28,748 bases of DNA from Rhizoclosmatium globosum (GCA_002104985.1 MCGO01000349.1:1-28748), one strand, 5' to 3'; counted from the first letter of the stretch, positions 1 to 10,463 are shown. The notes: generated from the sequence alone by a model not told the origin. Numbers and translations: made by a program.

Positions 1-1062
1 ACACAGGACGCTGAATCGATGCTTTTGCTGTAACCCGAGTCACAATATTGAACGGCGCACGTGCCGTATTCACAAAAAGTTGTTCCGTTCGAAATAGGTG
101 CACAGTTTCCATTACTCATGCAAGGTTGGAGTGGGGCCACGTTGGACGGTTCCTGTATAACATTAGCGTGGCGTGGATAAAAATCATGCTATCCGTACAA
201 CACAAGACTTTTTGTCCGCAGCAAGAACATAGATTCCAGTACAGTTCTGGATTGAACAAACAGTCGTGTTTCCACCAGGAAGGGCAGCACATAAACCTGA
301 TCCATTGGTAACATTGCAATTCCCATTAGAAACACAAGGTTGGCCATATGATAGACCAGAAGGTTCCTATAGATTTTACGTTATTTTTCTTCACATAGCC
401 AGAAACCAACTTTACCACACAGCTTTTTCCATCAGGGCTTTTGACATAGTTTCCAGTACAAGTGAAGTTACAAGTTCCAGCGTCGCAGTATTTAGTTCCA
501 AAAGGAACGTCAGCACAGTTTGAGGTTTGGACACATCCGTCAGTCGGAGGCACATCAATTGGTTCCTTTTGAATTATATTAATGAAAACAAATAAACGAT
601 ATGCGGGGAGGTCATTTACCTCGCATAGATTAGTTTGAATGTTTTTCTACGTATGGGGAGAGACAGCAACATTGGTTGTTGTTACAATCAATGTGATTGG
701 TTGGAGTGTAGTTTTGGCAGTTGAATTCGCAGCACATGCACCGCTGAAGGTAACATTGGTGGCGGCCTGTTTTAAAATGCGGGCAATGTTCCTTATGTAT
801 ATCTCACTCAAATCTTACCAACAGGTTCCCCAGTTTGTACCACCTGGAATGTACCCAGGCTGAAAGCAAGTATCGTACCCGCAAATGTTCGTACATGTTG
901 GGGTGTTCGAGTTAAACAGTTGGTTCGACAGGAAACGGTTCCCAAAGTTGTTGGATCACACGTTCCAGTTTGGGTTTGGTTTGCATTATTTGTGCAGACG
1001 TCTCCGAGCACGAGTGCCGTGACGAGGGATGGGGCCAGTGCCAAGGGTATGAGGAGAAGCAT
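1..1062 (-). CDS. Secreted cysteine-rich modular protein, 3' end outside the window
   Basis: The start at 1060-1062 opens a hydrophobic signal peptide (MLLLIPLALAPSLVTA). Downstream exons each encode a cysteine-rich module of roughly 40-55 residues. The last three start with Glu-Pro straight after an acceptor AG, and the complete ones end in 'SCV' or similar before a GT donor, all in phase 0. Approximate exons are 808/830-1062, 654-776, 429-566, 197-349 and 1-147. The module at 197-349 has the pattern QPCVSNGNC...CSIQNC, and the last visible module repeats QPCMSNGNC. The exon 1/exon 2 junction is unresolved. Reading straight through gives phase-consistent splicing into a Cys-rich exon 2, but a second frame over 830-905 (CTNICGYDTC...) looks more protein-like, and a one-base error at the CCCC near 900 would explain it. 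I do not recognise the family. A secreted or wall-associated role is inferred from the signal peptide and cysteines. Confidence 0.6.
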
Positions 1063-1491
1063 TGTGTTTTGGTTGAGAGGTTCTTCTTTGATGACACAGC
1101 CACAATCGGTTCTGTTGACAAAAATTGAATGTCCGCTTGTGGCAAAGACATGCTTAAATCGCCATAAATATTAATTTACCGGAAACAACAATATACTAGA
1201 TGTATTGGGCGAAAGGGATAGACCCAGAAGGATTGCTTAATAGTGAATGACAAATCGCATCAATCAACGAGATTAAAAATGGTCAGCTAAAAGAGACCTT
1301 AATACAGCTGCTGGTGCCGAGAATGCCGAGAAAATACAGGATAGCATTTGAACCATTGAGTATTAAATCGTAGCAAGGTAAAGAACTGCAAAACAAATGA
1401 CACAATAACTAAACCAGAGATATCTTAATTCTCGTTCTGCCCTTGTGTAAATTAAAAACTAATATAAAGGGGCGAAAAGACACGTGCAATA
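1063..1491. promoter_or_regulatory. Divergent intergenic region with TATA-like box
   Basis: This 429-bp AT-rich gap separates the minus-strand secreted protein from the plus-strand coiled-coil gene, so it should hold both promoters. A TATA-like TATAAAG lies at 1463-1469, about 25 bp before the ATG at 1492. If it is used, the plus-strand leader would be very short. No gene is seen in the gap. Confidence 0.4.
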
Positions 1492-2880
1492 ATGGATCCT
1501 GACACCACTCTTTCATCAAGCGAGATCCTCGGCGACCTCCTTGCCACTGACTCCAGTCAATGCTACTCGTACCTGTGCCGACAGGGCCATGAAGGGGGAT
1601 GCTACTCGTATGACCACGCCAGCAAGATCAACGAGATCACTTTAAGAGAAGAAGAGACAACACTTGCACCCAAGGTGATCACGCACGCTCCCACCTTCTA
1701 CGAAGTCCCCCAAGAAAAGCAGGATAAGTCTCCTTTACCAAATCCAAATCCAAATCCAAGTGCAAACGATGCAACAAACGACCTTCTTTCGCAGCTTTTG
1801 AAGCAGGGCGAGACCCAGTCGTCGCTTCTCGCAACGCTGCTCACAACTGTCTCGTCTATTTCGTATCGACTTGAAAACGTGGAACGAAAGGTTGCGCTGG
1901 TTGAGGCGAAGGTGGATGCAGCGGCTGTGGCGAGTAACTCTGTTCAGTCAATTGCCTTAAATGGGATTGCACAGCGATTGGAGGGTCTTTCTGCCCTGAT
2001 TAGTGTGCCAATTGGTACTGCTAGTACTACTACTACTAGTACTGCTGCTGCTCCAGTCGATACTGCACCCTTTGAAGCTATCGCAGACCGCCTTGAACGG
2101 CTCTCCTCTATCACACAACAACCACAACCCCCACCACAATCACAATCACCTGATCCAACACTTGCAATGGCCCACATCCAAACTCTTCTCGAAACAATGC
2201 AATCCCGCCTTGACTCAATCGACAAGTCCTCCTCAACTCTCGCAGAAAAGGTCCCCTCACCTGTCCTTGAACGCCTTGAACAGATACTCGTGCACCAGCA
2301 ACTCCTGGCTACTCAACTTTCTGCGTCTTCCTCTGCCTCTCCTACACCAACCCAACCTGACTCTTTGACTCATGCGGGCACTGCAGAGCTTCTTGAGAAA
2401 CTGCAGGATTTGGACACGAAGATTGAATCCCTGCCATACATTTACACGCACACGTTTACTACCTCTCTGCAAAGACAGACGAATTCTTTGATGGGGATTA
2501 TGGATGATATCATTAAGGAACAGACGGAGACTATTAAAGCTGTGGCCGAGAGTGGACAGAGGAGTGTGTTTGGGGCGGGGACGACTGGCGAAGTTGTTTT
2601 GGAAAAGTTGGGTGGTGTTGTGAGTGGGGTGACTAGTCGAGTGCCGGATATGGGTATCAAAAAGAGGTTTAGTCGATTGGCGGGTGGAGTTGCGTTGCCG
2701 TTTGGACTTGGGGGAGGATCTGGGAAGGGGTCGCCTTTGCCTGGAAATGTCGAGACGCATACGGATGAAGAGCTTGCAGTGGAAGAGGAGTTGGGTGCGG
2801 ATGCTTTGGATGGATTGGGTAACAAGAAACCAATTGCATCTAGTAAATTGGGAAAGGTTGGTGACGAGGACTTGTGTTGA
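1492..2880 (+). CDS. Intronless coiled-coil protein of unknown function, 462 aa
   Basis: One uninterrupted frame runs from ATG 1492 to TGA 2880. The N-terminus carries a compact Cys/Tyr-rich stretch (CYSYLCRQGHEGGCYSYDH, residues about 24-42). A short Asn-Pro repeat (NPNPNPNPS) follows. From about residue 95 to 370 there are several amphipathic stretches with Leu/Ile spacing (LLSQLLKQGETQSSLLATLL, 'RLENVERKVALVEAKV', 'IAQRLEGLSALI', 'IADRLERLSSI'), separated by low-complexity Thr/Ala and Pro/Gln linkers. The C-terminal third is Gly-rich and then acidic, ending in 'GDEDLC'. There is no signal peptide or membrane helix, so it is probably cytosolic. Coiled coils suggest oligomerisation or scaffolding, but nothing identifies a family. 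The gene is convergent with the LRR/SAM gene, with 119 bp between the stops. Confidence 0.75.
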   Translation: MDPDTTLSSSEILGDLLATDSSQCYSYLCRQGHEGGCYSYDHASKINEITLREEETTLAPKVITHAPTFYEVPQEKQDKSPLPNPNPNPSANDATNDLLSQLLKQGETQSSLLATLLTTVSSISYRLENVERKVALVEAKVDAAAVASNSVQSIALNGIAQRLEGLSALISVPIGTASTTTTSTAAAPVDTAPFEAIADRLERLSSITQQPQPPPQSQSPDPTLAMAHIQTLLETMQSRLDSIDKSSSTLAEKVPSPVLERLEQILVHQQLLATQLSASSSASPTPTQPDSLTHAGTAELLEKLQDLDTKIESLPYIYTHTFTTSLQRQTNSLMGIMDDIIKEQTETIKAVAESGQRSVFGAGTTGEVVLEKLGGVVSGVTSRVPDMGIKKRFSRLAGGVALPFGLGGGSGKGSPLPGNVETHTDEELAVEEELGADALDGLGNKKPIASSKLGKVGDEDLC

Positions 2881-2999
2881 ACACAATACGTCACACTCAT
2901 GGGATATTATATCATTTAGAAATACATTTTGCATACAAAAGCGTTTATAACTATTTCTATGAATCTACAAAAAAACACAACACAATGAGAGATAACGGG

Positions 3000-5900
3000 T
3001 TAATACGCCGGCAACGCTTCCCTTCCACTCTGCAACTCAACAACCTGCTTTCTAAACATATCCCACTCCCGTGCCGGCACGGAACTCGCGAATTCATTCA
3101 CATCAACAAGCAACAACGCCTTCCCATCAATTTCCTCTTCTTGAACGCGTCGTGCTGTCGCACGGCCGCCGTGGTTTGTGAGCACCCAGTTCGCAACATC
3201 TTCGACTGTCCATTCTTCAACATTATCAATAACGGGTTTCGGATCTTCAATCGAAAATGTAAGTGACTCTTTCTTTGTTGGGAGGAAGGTGGATGGCCCA
3301 GGGGAAGCTTGCCGCATCGGAGCAAAGAGTTGGTTTTGCTTTTCGGGGAGGCGGTAGACTGTGATTGATTCTTGGAGAGAGAATTCGGAGGGGCTTTCGA
3401 GGGTTCTTAGGTGGGTTTCCTTTTTGACGAGGGTGTGTGGTGGGAGTGGCGTTTGTGGGTTCTTTTTGATTGAGTGGTTGTCAAAGAGAGTTTGTTGGGG
3501 AGAGATGGATTGCTTTTTGCGGCATGCGTATACGGCTCCACCGACGCAAAGTATCGCGACAATCGCGCCTCCGATACCGCCAATCAAAACACCGGTGCTC
3601 AAACCTCCGCTCTCACTTCCTGGGTTCGTGATTGGAATCGACGCAGAAGTTCCACACTTTTGGCCGTAAAACCCGCTTCCAACAACCTTTGTAGGGTCAA
3701 TATCTTGTTGCTTAAAGTGTCCCGTAACCTGTCCTGAACACTGATTCGCAGCGACAACGGCACCCTCGCAGAGACCGTACTTCATTGTGACTTTCACAGG
3801 ATCACATGTCTGGAACTTAAATTGCACTGTTCCAAGAGACTCTGGAGACGTGCTTGGAAGGGATTTGTATGGGAGTGGGTTTCCAGACGTGTCTGTGATG
3901 TTGAACTCGAAGAATACGAGGCTGACGTTTGTGGATGGCACGAATGTGATGTTAGGGTTTGGTCTGCGGTTTTGACTGTCGGTGCCGGTTGGGTGTATTG
4001 TTTGCAGATGGGTGGGAAGAGGGTTGTCTATTCAGGTGGTTTAGTTATTAAAAGGAATTGAAAGCGTAAGACTTACGAATTGAGACGCGAGCGTAACATC
4101 GTCGGGTGTACATGCCGCTGTTGAAGCTACACACGCTGTGAACGCGTCAAGCACACTTGAGCTCAAAGTCTGACAAATGTTATCCAACCCTGCCAAATCT
4201 GGCTTCGCCACAAACGCAGTAAATCCGGGAACCTGCGCACTACACGCAACAGCACACTTTGGAACTCTCGTCACAATCGCAGTCGCGTTTCTCAAAAAGT
4301 CGTCGTCTCGGTACGCTGGCTCTCCCGTTGGAAGACGTGGGATGTTTGGATCTGTTTGCAGGGAGAGTGGGGTTGACCCTGTGATGAGTGTGAGTGATGT
4401 GCCCGGGCCGGAGACTTGAATTGTTTGGAAGAAGAGGAGGTTGTTGTCTGCGTTTGCTTGGAGGAGGAGGGTTGGTGGTGAGATTGGGAGGTATGTGATT
4501 GCGATCCATGGGGTTGAGAGAGTTGATGGGATGGTGTAATAGAATTCTTTATAGCTTGGAAGAGATGTGGATGAGATGTCTTTGGCAAGAGTTGAAGCTT
4601 GTGAGCCTGGCGTGATGGCGCCGAGCTGGTAAAAGGTCAGATGAAATGTCTACAAAAGTTAAATTAGTCGACTTACCGTGAATGAGGTAGATCCGATCGC
4701 GATAAATCCTCCGTTAGAACCGGAACTTGAAGACGATGGGAATCGAGGCGTCAGGAACTTGAAAGGCTCGTTTTGGGCAAGATTCGACCCGATAGATCCC
4801 AACGAGTTTCGCAAAGCAGAGTTATCAATAGCATAAAAAGTTGGAGTGATCGACTGAACATTCGCGAGTAACGTCGAAGCCGTGTTGTCAGCAACTGGAG
4901 AGAGAGCGACGAAAGTTGGAACCGGGCCAGCTGCAATCGACGACGCGATTTCAAACAACGATCTTTGCGTCTGTGCTGGCGGTGGAGGCGAATTCGTTGG
5001 TTGTCCTGGGTCTGGATTTGGGTTATTCGCTGTCGAAATAGTCGTAATTGGTAATGCACCTGATGAGGTCGTAATCGGCAGAACAATGAGATTCAAGGTT
5101 GTGGTAGTTTGTATGAGGTCGACATTAGTCGTTGTTGTTTTAGAGGTGGTGGTAGGTATATCACCAGTAATTGGGAGGATAACGTTTCCACGAGTTGTGG
5201 TTGCAATTGGGTCTTCCATGGTGATTGGGAGAATCACGTTTCGATGTTCAGTGGTGGTGGTCACGGGTCCAGGGTCCAGAGAAATTGGAAGGATCACGTT
5301 TATGTTGTCAGTTGTTGTGGTGACAGGTACAGGGTCGTCTACAGTGATTGGAAGAATCACGTTTCGATGTTGGGTGGTAGTTGTCACGAGTACTGGGTCG
5401 TCCACGGAAATGGGGAGGATCACGTCTCTTCGGATGTTGGTTGTTGTTGGGCCGTTTATTGGGACTGTCATAATCGCGTTTCGACAGCCTTTTTTGTTAG
5501 TGGATCCAAGATTGATTGCATTCACGAAGCAGTTTTCGTCAAAGACTCTATTGTAGAAGGGGTGAATAAATGGTGACGGTTGGTTGTTGGCTAAAACTCA
5601 ACTGTGGTTTAAAGTTAAACGGCGTTGGGATAAATCCCGATAGATGGTTATTTTGGAGCTCCCTATGCGTTACACATGGGTCAATTAAATATTAATAATC
5701 TAAAAAAGTATTGGGGCTTTACAATGAAGTCAGCGAGTTTGGGAGTGAAGGAAGTGATCCTTCGAATCTGTTATCCCGTAGACTCAAGACTTTCAAGCTA
5801 GGAGGGAGCGCTGGGATGGAACCTCCAAGTTGATTGTTGTTGAGGTTGAGGGAATTGAGATTGGCTGGAAGAGCGGGAATGGAGCCAGAGAGTTGGTTGG

Positions 5901-6541
5901 ATGACAAATTACTAAATACACAATATTAATGCTAGAATGTGAGGACGGTGTTTGCTTACATGTCAGTCAGTGATCCAGGGAGAGGTGGGATAGGTCCTGT
6001 TATTTTACAGCCATTCATATGTCTTCGAGGGAGGAGCTGTGAGTATCGCAAAGACTTTTCTGGTAAAACTTACAAGGTCTTAAGCGCTGGTGGAAGACTT
6101 TGTGGTATTGATCCAATCAAATCGGCGTTCATGGAGATGTCCCTGTCAAACTCAAATTAAGATCCTGCTCGCACAGAGCTCCGCTAACTTACAAATATGT
6201 CAACTTGGTAAGTGTTGAGAAGTCCGGCACAGTGGAAGTAGATAGCTGAATGTTTTGAAGGTGGCTAGACAAGGTCTCAATACTCTTCCACCGCACCTCT
6301 CACACCACACTTACATTGAAGTAATAAAGCCATTCTCATCACATTGGATTCTACAGCTCCTTCCGACACCCTCTTCTTTATCAGAAAACCCGCAGTCTAC
6401 GCCTCTATTATTGGTGCAACAGGCATTTGTAGAAAGGCCATCAACGTCCGTAAACACAGTCGGCCAGGCAATGTTCGCTCGCGCACAGTCTGAAATGGCC
6501 GACGCTGCTCCTGCGAGGAGAATGAGTGGCAGCAGATGCAT
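3000..6541 (-). CDS. Receptor-like LRR / Thr-rich stalk / CFEM-like / single-TM / SAM protein
   Basis: Eight exons join: 6315-6541, 6193-6264, 6074-6142, 5960-6022, 5723-5911, 4677-5662, 4077-4625 and 3000-4027, giving about 1060 residues. ATG 6541 starts a signal peptide (MHLLPLILLAGAASA) and a Cys-rich N-cap. Leucine-rich repeats follow (NQLSGSIPALP, NQLGGSIPALP, NHLSGFIP). A cysteine cap (NCF...GC), a Thr-rich stalk repeating 'NVILPIT' and a globular stretch come next. The CFEM-like segment is VPKCAVAC...DNIC...TAC...AAC...PPIC, with six of the usual eight cysteines. A second Cys region, one membrane helix (VLIGGIGGAIVAILCVGGAV) and a cytoplasmic tail end in a SAM domain (EEWTVEDVANWVL...IDGKALLLVDVNEF). 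All introns have good GT-AG sites. Two one-base frame breaks remain, near CCCC at 5559-5562 and near 3955; both lie beside homopolymers. A cell-surface receptor or adhesion role is inferred from the layout. The alternative is two or three separate genes, which the in-phase LRR splice into exon 6 argues against. Confidence 0.65.
5160..5435 (-). repeat. 60-nt coding tandem repeat encoding the NVILPIT / TTTT stalk
   Basis: Within exon 6 of the LRR/SAM gene, five copies of a unit of about 60 nt encode (N/D)VILPI(T/S) followed by an acidic Asp-Pro patch and a Thr run (VTTTT). The fifth copy is shortened. On the plus strand the core 'attggaagaatcacgtt' and variants recur at roughly 5164, 5224, 5284, 5347 and 5407. 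Thr-rich spacing of this kind is typical of O-glycosylated stalks; that role is inference. Such arrays usually vary in copy number between strains. Confidence 0.8.
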
Positions 6542-7169
6542 TTCCGGGCAGAGATTTTGGGGCGGGTATTTCCTAAAGGAGATGGAGGATGGTTTTTGGC
6601 CGTGGGGCTGTGTTTTGAGGCTGTGTATACCGTTTTTTTCCTTTCGGAGTTTATCATTCTTTTCCTTCACAAGCGTTGGGGGACACTTGTAAGAATTAAA
6701 GAGGTGGTGACTAACTTAACAAGTATGAGAGTTTTGTTTCAGAAATGAGGTGGGGTGGCAGCAGTTTTTGGTGGATCATAAAGGTAAACAAAGAAAATAG
6801 TTCATCAAGTCTAATAAAAGTGTAACCTTCCATAGGAAAATGACATATTTTCAAGGTGTTCCGGACTGGTATGTATAATTCTTATTTTCATAAGATCTCA
6901 CCTATAACAAATGCATGACTCTAGCCTAAAGATTAAGGACTTCCAATTTCTTGATTTGTCAAGTGTTGTTTATGGAGTTCATTCTCAAATGCTAAATTTG
7001 TTGATGGAATGTTTCCTTTTGAAGCGAATGTAAGTCTTGTGGGAACATTTTTATCTTGACATAATTCTGATTATGGAGAGAGACAGAGAACGATTGTGGC
7101 ACGCGCTGTTAAAACTCTCAAAATTGGTTCATCAAAACTCTCATCTCCCACCCAACACTCTTCTCCAAG
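6542..7169. other. Divergent intergenic region, no gene seen
   Basis: This 628-bp AT-rich gap lies between the LRR/SAM gene (minus) and the ERF4-like gene (plus). Open frames here are short and show no recognisable protein features. It must contain both promoters. I see no RNA gene, repeat or clear TATA box. Confidence 0.5.
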
Positions 7170-8137
7170 ATGAATCAGATCAACCAGATCACATACCCTG
7201 AATCCGTCGCCTCTCCTTCAACCTCTCACACAGAAAGTCTCCCCCGTATCTCATTCGCCATTCGAAGAGCGCTTGGCGTTGAACGAGGATACTCACGATT
7301 CGAAGAGGAAGAAGTTGAGAGTCCACTGTCGCATATCAGTGTCCTACCAACAATACAAGCGGAGCAGGACCAGGTGGCAGTAGCACAGACGCCAAGAGTT
7401 GTTGCTTCTGTTGTTTGTGTTGTTGAAAACGGGGCTTGTGCGTTCAGTGATGCTTTCCCACCAAGTTTGAGAGGAAAACTGCCGGATTCTGTGTTTGAGC
7501 AGCGGATTGCGAGTGTAAATATGTTATTGGTTGGTGTGAAAGGGTTGGATGAATATTCTCCACTGTGGTTTGGATTGCCGCTTTTGTATGCTGGGTGTGT
7601 TGCTGGATTCATGTTTGGAGGCGTTTTGCAGACTACGTCTGTTTGGGGGATAGTGCTGCTGATTGGTTGTCGGCCTGTGCTTCTTGCTGCTTACTATTTG
7701 GGGACGAGCGTGCATAATCCAAAGGTAGATTGTGTCCATTTTGTGCGTGCTGTTTTTGAAGGGATGACTAACACGTTTTTGGATTAGTATGTCAGGCAAT
7801 CGAGGAGCTTCTGGATATGTGGGAGCAACTTGATATTGTTATATCTCTGAAGTATTTTCTATCGAGGCAACGTATTAAGAACTCGGTATTTGGGATTAGG
7901 ATGGCTATTCTGGTTATTGATCATGGCAGAAGTGGCCCTGAAATGAGTGCTGTAGCAAGACCAAGCAATGTGTCACGATTTGGACGGTCTGCATACCTGA
8001 CGGGATTACCGTCTTATCGAAGTCCTGTTCCCAGTTACTTTACAAGTAGACAGAGTCTTGGAAGAGCAACACCTCGACAAGCGGTTACACCACGACAAGG
8101 ACAGGAATCTATTCATTATGAGTTTGTATCTCAATGA
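7170..8137 (+). CDS. Two-helix membrane protein with ERF4/golgin-A7-like core
   Basis: Exon 1 is 7170-7742 and exon 2 is 7796-8137, joined in phase 0 to give 304 residues. The 53-nt intron has donor GTGCGT, branch site GACTAAC at about 7766-7772 and acceptor GTCAG. Residues about 95-130 (CAFSDAFPPSLRGKLPD, then VFEQRIASVN) fit the start of the golgin subfamily A7/ERF4 domain, in which F..xFPxxL and a following F...I..(L/I)N are conserved. Two hydrophobic segments follow (LWFGLPLLYAGCVAGFMFGG and WGIVLLIGCRPVLLAAYY), the spacing expected for a hairpin. The C-terminal 60 residues are Ser/Arg/Tyr-rich and probably disordered. Known ERF4/GCP16 proteins are accessory subunits of the DHHC Ras palmitoyltransferase at the ER and Golgi; applying that here is inference from a short match. 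The first exon could also be read past the donor to a stop at 7787, but the branch site and the good exon 2 frame favour splicing. Confidence 0.55.
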
Positions 8138-8478
8138 CCAAACTACTCCAATAAAAGAGCCGGAATCTTTTAATGTCTATAAGATCAAGCAACAACTCAC
8201 ATTGATATAAGTTCAGTCAGCCCTTTTCCATTATTGGGAGTATCACCAGAATCATCTAAATGCAGAGAAACTGAATATATTGAGCACTTTTGGGTCGATA
8301 AAAGTGAAGGCAGTGATGAACAACCTGCTTACGTAATGTACTTCTGAATGAATGTATCCAACCACATTTCGGAAACGTATTAAATACATCAAGTTATAAT
8401 CCAATCATAATCTGTAAAAAACCCAATGAAATCTTTCTAAAAGCGGCTTTTTGAGTGAGGCAGAAAGGGCAGAAAGCG
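8138..8478. other. Intergenic region, no gene seen
   Basis: This 341-bp AT-rich stretch lies between the ERF4-like gene and the Zn2Cys6 gene, both plus strand. It holds the 3' end of the first (AATAAAAG at about 8150) and presumably the promoter of the second. No coding frame or RNA gene is apparent. Confidence 0.5.
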
Positions 8479-10429
8479 ATGGGCAAACATCGGATCTCGT
8501 GCACGCGCTGCTACACGGACAAGAAGAAGTGTGTCCCTTCTTCAGCGGGACCCTTTTGCGAGCGATGCGAAGGCATGAACGAGTCAACCGAGTGCGATCA
8601 GGGCGCTTTGAAGCCGAAGACACTTGACGAGTCGCTGCGCAGCTCAACCACGCCACCATCGAGTGTATCGACAGTCTCTTCAACAATCACCGCCTTCGAT
8701 CGCATCATCGACGCCTCGGATGCCGCACTCGTTGACCTCGAAGCCCAGTGGCGCATCACAAACAACAACAACGACGATGCCCTGGCCTTCGCAACGATCC
8801 ACCACGTTCCTGATTCGGCAACTGCTTCGGCGTTCGACAGAATCACTTCCGCGTTCGAAGAGCCGTTCAAAGTCGCCGATGATTCGGCGCACTTCTTTGG
8901 CCTCGAAGACAAAGACTTGATTCCAACAATCGACGACTTTTCCTTGTTCTGCAGGTTCGCAATCATGGAGAATTTCAATCTTTTGATTCGGAGGAGTCTT
9001 CCGTTGAGGGTGTTTTTGAAGACTTTCTTTCATCAGCCTCCGCCTTTGAGGTAGTTGTGCTGGTAGGGCTTGATGCTGTTTACTGAAAAGATGCTTGGTT
9101 TAGATTGGTACTTGGGGCTATTTCAGCGCATTTAGTTCGACCACCTGTGTCAGAGGAGGTTGTCTTTTCGTATCACCGACGTGCAAAGAAGGCTGTTATG
9201 AAGTACGCTCATATTCCATCACTTAAAACTGCTCAAGCATTCTATTGGATATTTTCCGTGTCGCTTTGTATGTACAAATGGATTCTAAGTTGTAGAATTG
9301 GCTAACTATCGGATGAAGGGAAAGGACAGCCAGCTCTTGGCCAACCTTTCTTTCTACGCGCTCTCGAAATGGCAAAAGAAATGCGATTGAATATCGATCC
9401 AGAAGATTCACCATGGTTGTTGCACCACCATTTGACAGAATTCGAAAAGAAGAACGGAGGCGGTTCTTCTGGGTCTGTGACTTTCTACTTCGTCTCACTC
9501 AGTCTATATCCGAAGAAGCCTGTCAAATTGAATTTGATCAAGATCAAGGGTTGCGGCCTCCGAGTGTCATATACGACTCTGACGGAGTCGTTCTATTTCC
9601 ACAGCCGATTCCCTCTTCATCAGTTGTTGCACATTCCGATTGATTGCGCGCATAAAACTACACTACAGACAAGTTCCTCATTCACTATCCATCTTTTAGG
9701 GTCTCCCGAGTTGGACCAACTTTCGTCTCTCTCCCATTCCCTGCATACATCCATTTCAGCCGTCAACTCGCTTTTAGTCTCAGAATCCCCTTCATCAATC
9801 ACACAATCTGATTACACACTGTTTCTGGACCAACTCTCGCATTTGGTTGCTGTCGACGTAGTTCCCATCAACTTCAACTTTTACGCTGCACAGTGTATGC
9901 TGAATCGAACGAAATTGTACCTTACAGGAATAAAGTCATGCCATCCTGCGGTGATCAGGATACGGAGAAGGTCCCTATTGCGTCGAACGCGACGCTTGTG
10001 TATGCGCTGTTTGAAGCGGGGATTGTGTTTTGGTTCTTGGCGTGTCGAATGGATCCTGCGTGGTGGGCTGTTTTGCCGGAGAGGGCTGGAACGTTGAGGG
10101 AGGGGTTGTGGACTCGGTGGGAGGTTTTGAGGGAGTGTATGGGGGATGAGAATCGGGTACGTAGTTTTGGGAGTGTGGAGCCGCTTGTTAAGTGTATTGG
10201 GTATATGCATCGAGAGATTCTGGAGAAAGTGATGGGAATTATGAGTGTTGGGGTTGAGGAAGAAGTGGTGCTTGGGATGGAGGTTGTTTCTGCTGGTGGA
10301 CGAGGGCAGGTTGTTGTGAAGGACGCGTGGGTGTTTCTTGGACTTTTGGGATTGGAGGTGTATGGTGGTGTTCGGTGGAAGGGAAAGAGCGAAGAGGCTT
10401 GGAGGTTGTTTTGGAAAGTGTATACATAA
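8479..10429 (+). CDS. Zn2Cys6 fungal transcription factor with apparent frame breaks
   Basis: ATG 8479 gives a classic binuclear zinc cluster: C8-x2-C11-x6-C18-x8-C27-x2-C30-x8-C39, with the basic run DKKKC. It binds DNA in the nucleus. Clear exons are 8479-9050, 9104-9267 and 9319 onward; the second intron (9268-9318, 51 nt) has branch CTAAC and acceptor AAG. The fungal-specific middle homology region follows, including KGQPALGQPFFLRALEMA and the diagnostic EERRRFFWVCDF (about 9445-9490). Helices continue to the stop at 10429 (VYALFEAGIVFWFLACRMDP). Past 9400 the protein-like signal moves between two frames. Breaks near 9413 (ATGGTT) and near 9930 (AATAAAGTC) look like single missing bases. 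A third, near 9620-9665, could be a weak 43- or 46-nt intron ending in ACTACAG. So either this is a recently inactivated gene or the assembly has small errors. The target pathway cannot be told from sequence. Confidence 0.7.
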
Positions 10430-10463
10430 ATAGATCAATTATTTATTTATTTATAATGCCAAG

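Noticed and set aside
866..900. A 35-nt GTACGA...TTTCAG segment as an intron in the cysteine-rich gene
   Set aside because: It is too short for this genome and removes the most cysteine-like stretch of that exon.
2257..2934. Long minus-strand frames opposite the coiled-coil gene
   Set aside because: They are antisense shadows of a strongly coding plus-strand frame with low-complexity composition.
3952..3960. TTAGGGTTT inside the LRR/SAM gene
   Set aside because: It is a single telomere-like match within coding sequence, with no partner or element next to it; chance is sufficient.
4882..5556. A 224-residue plus-strand frame (VVVVTG repeats)
   Set aside because: It is the antisense reading of the tandem-repeat stalk of the LRR/SAM gene.
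9413..9435. A 23-nt GT...AG segment that would restore the frame in the transcription factor
   Set aside because: It is far shorter than the other introns here (about 48-70 nt); a one-base error is simpler.
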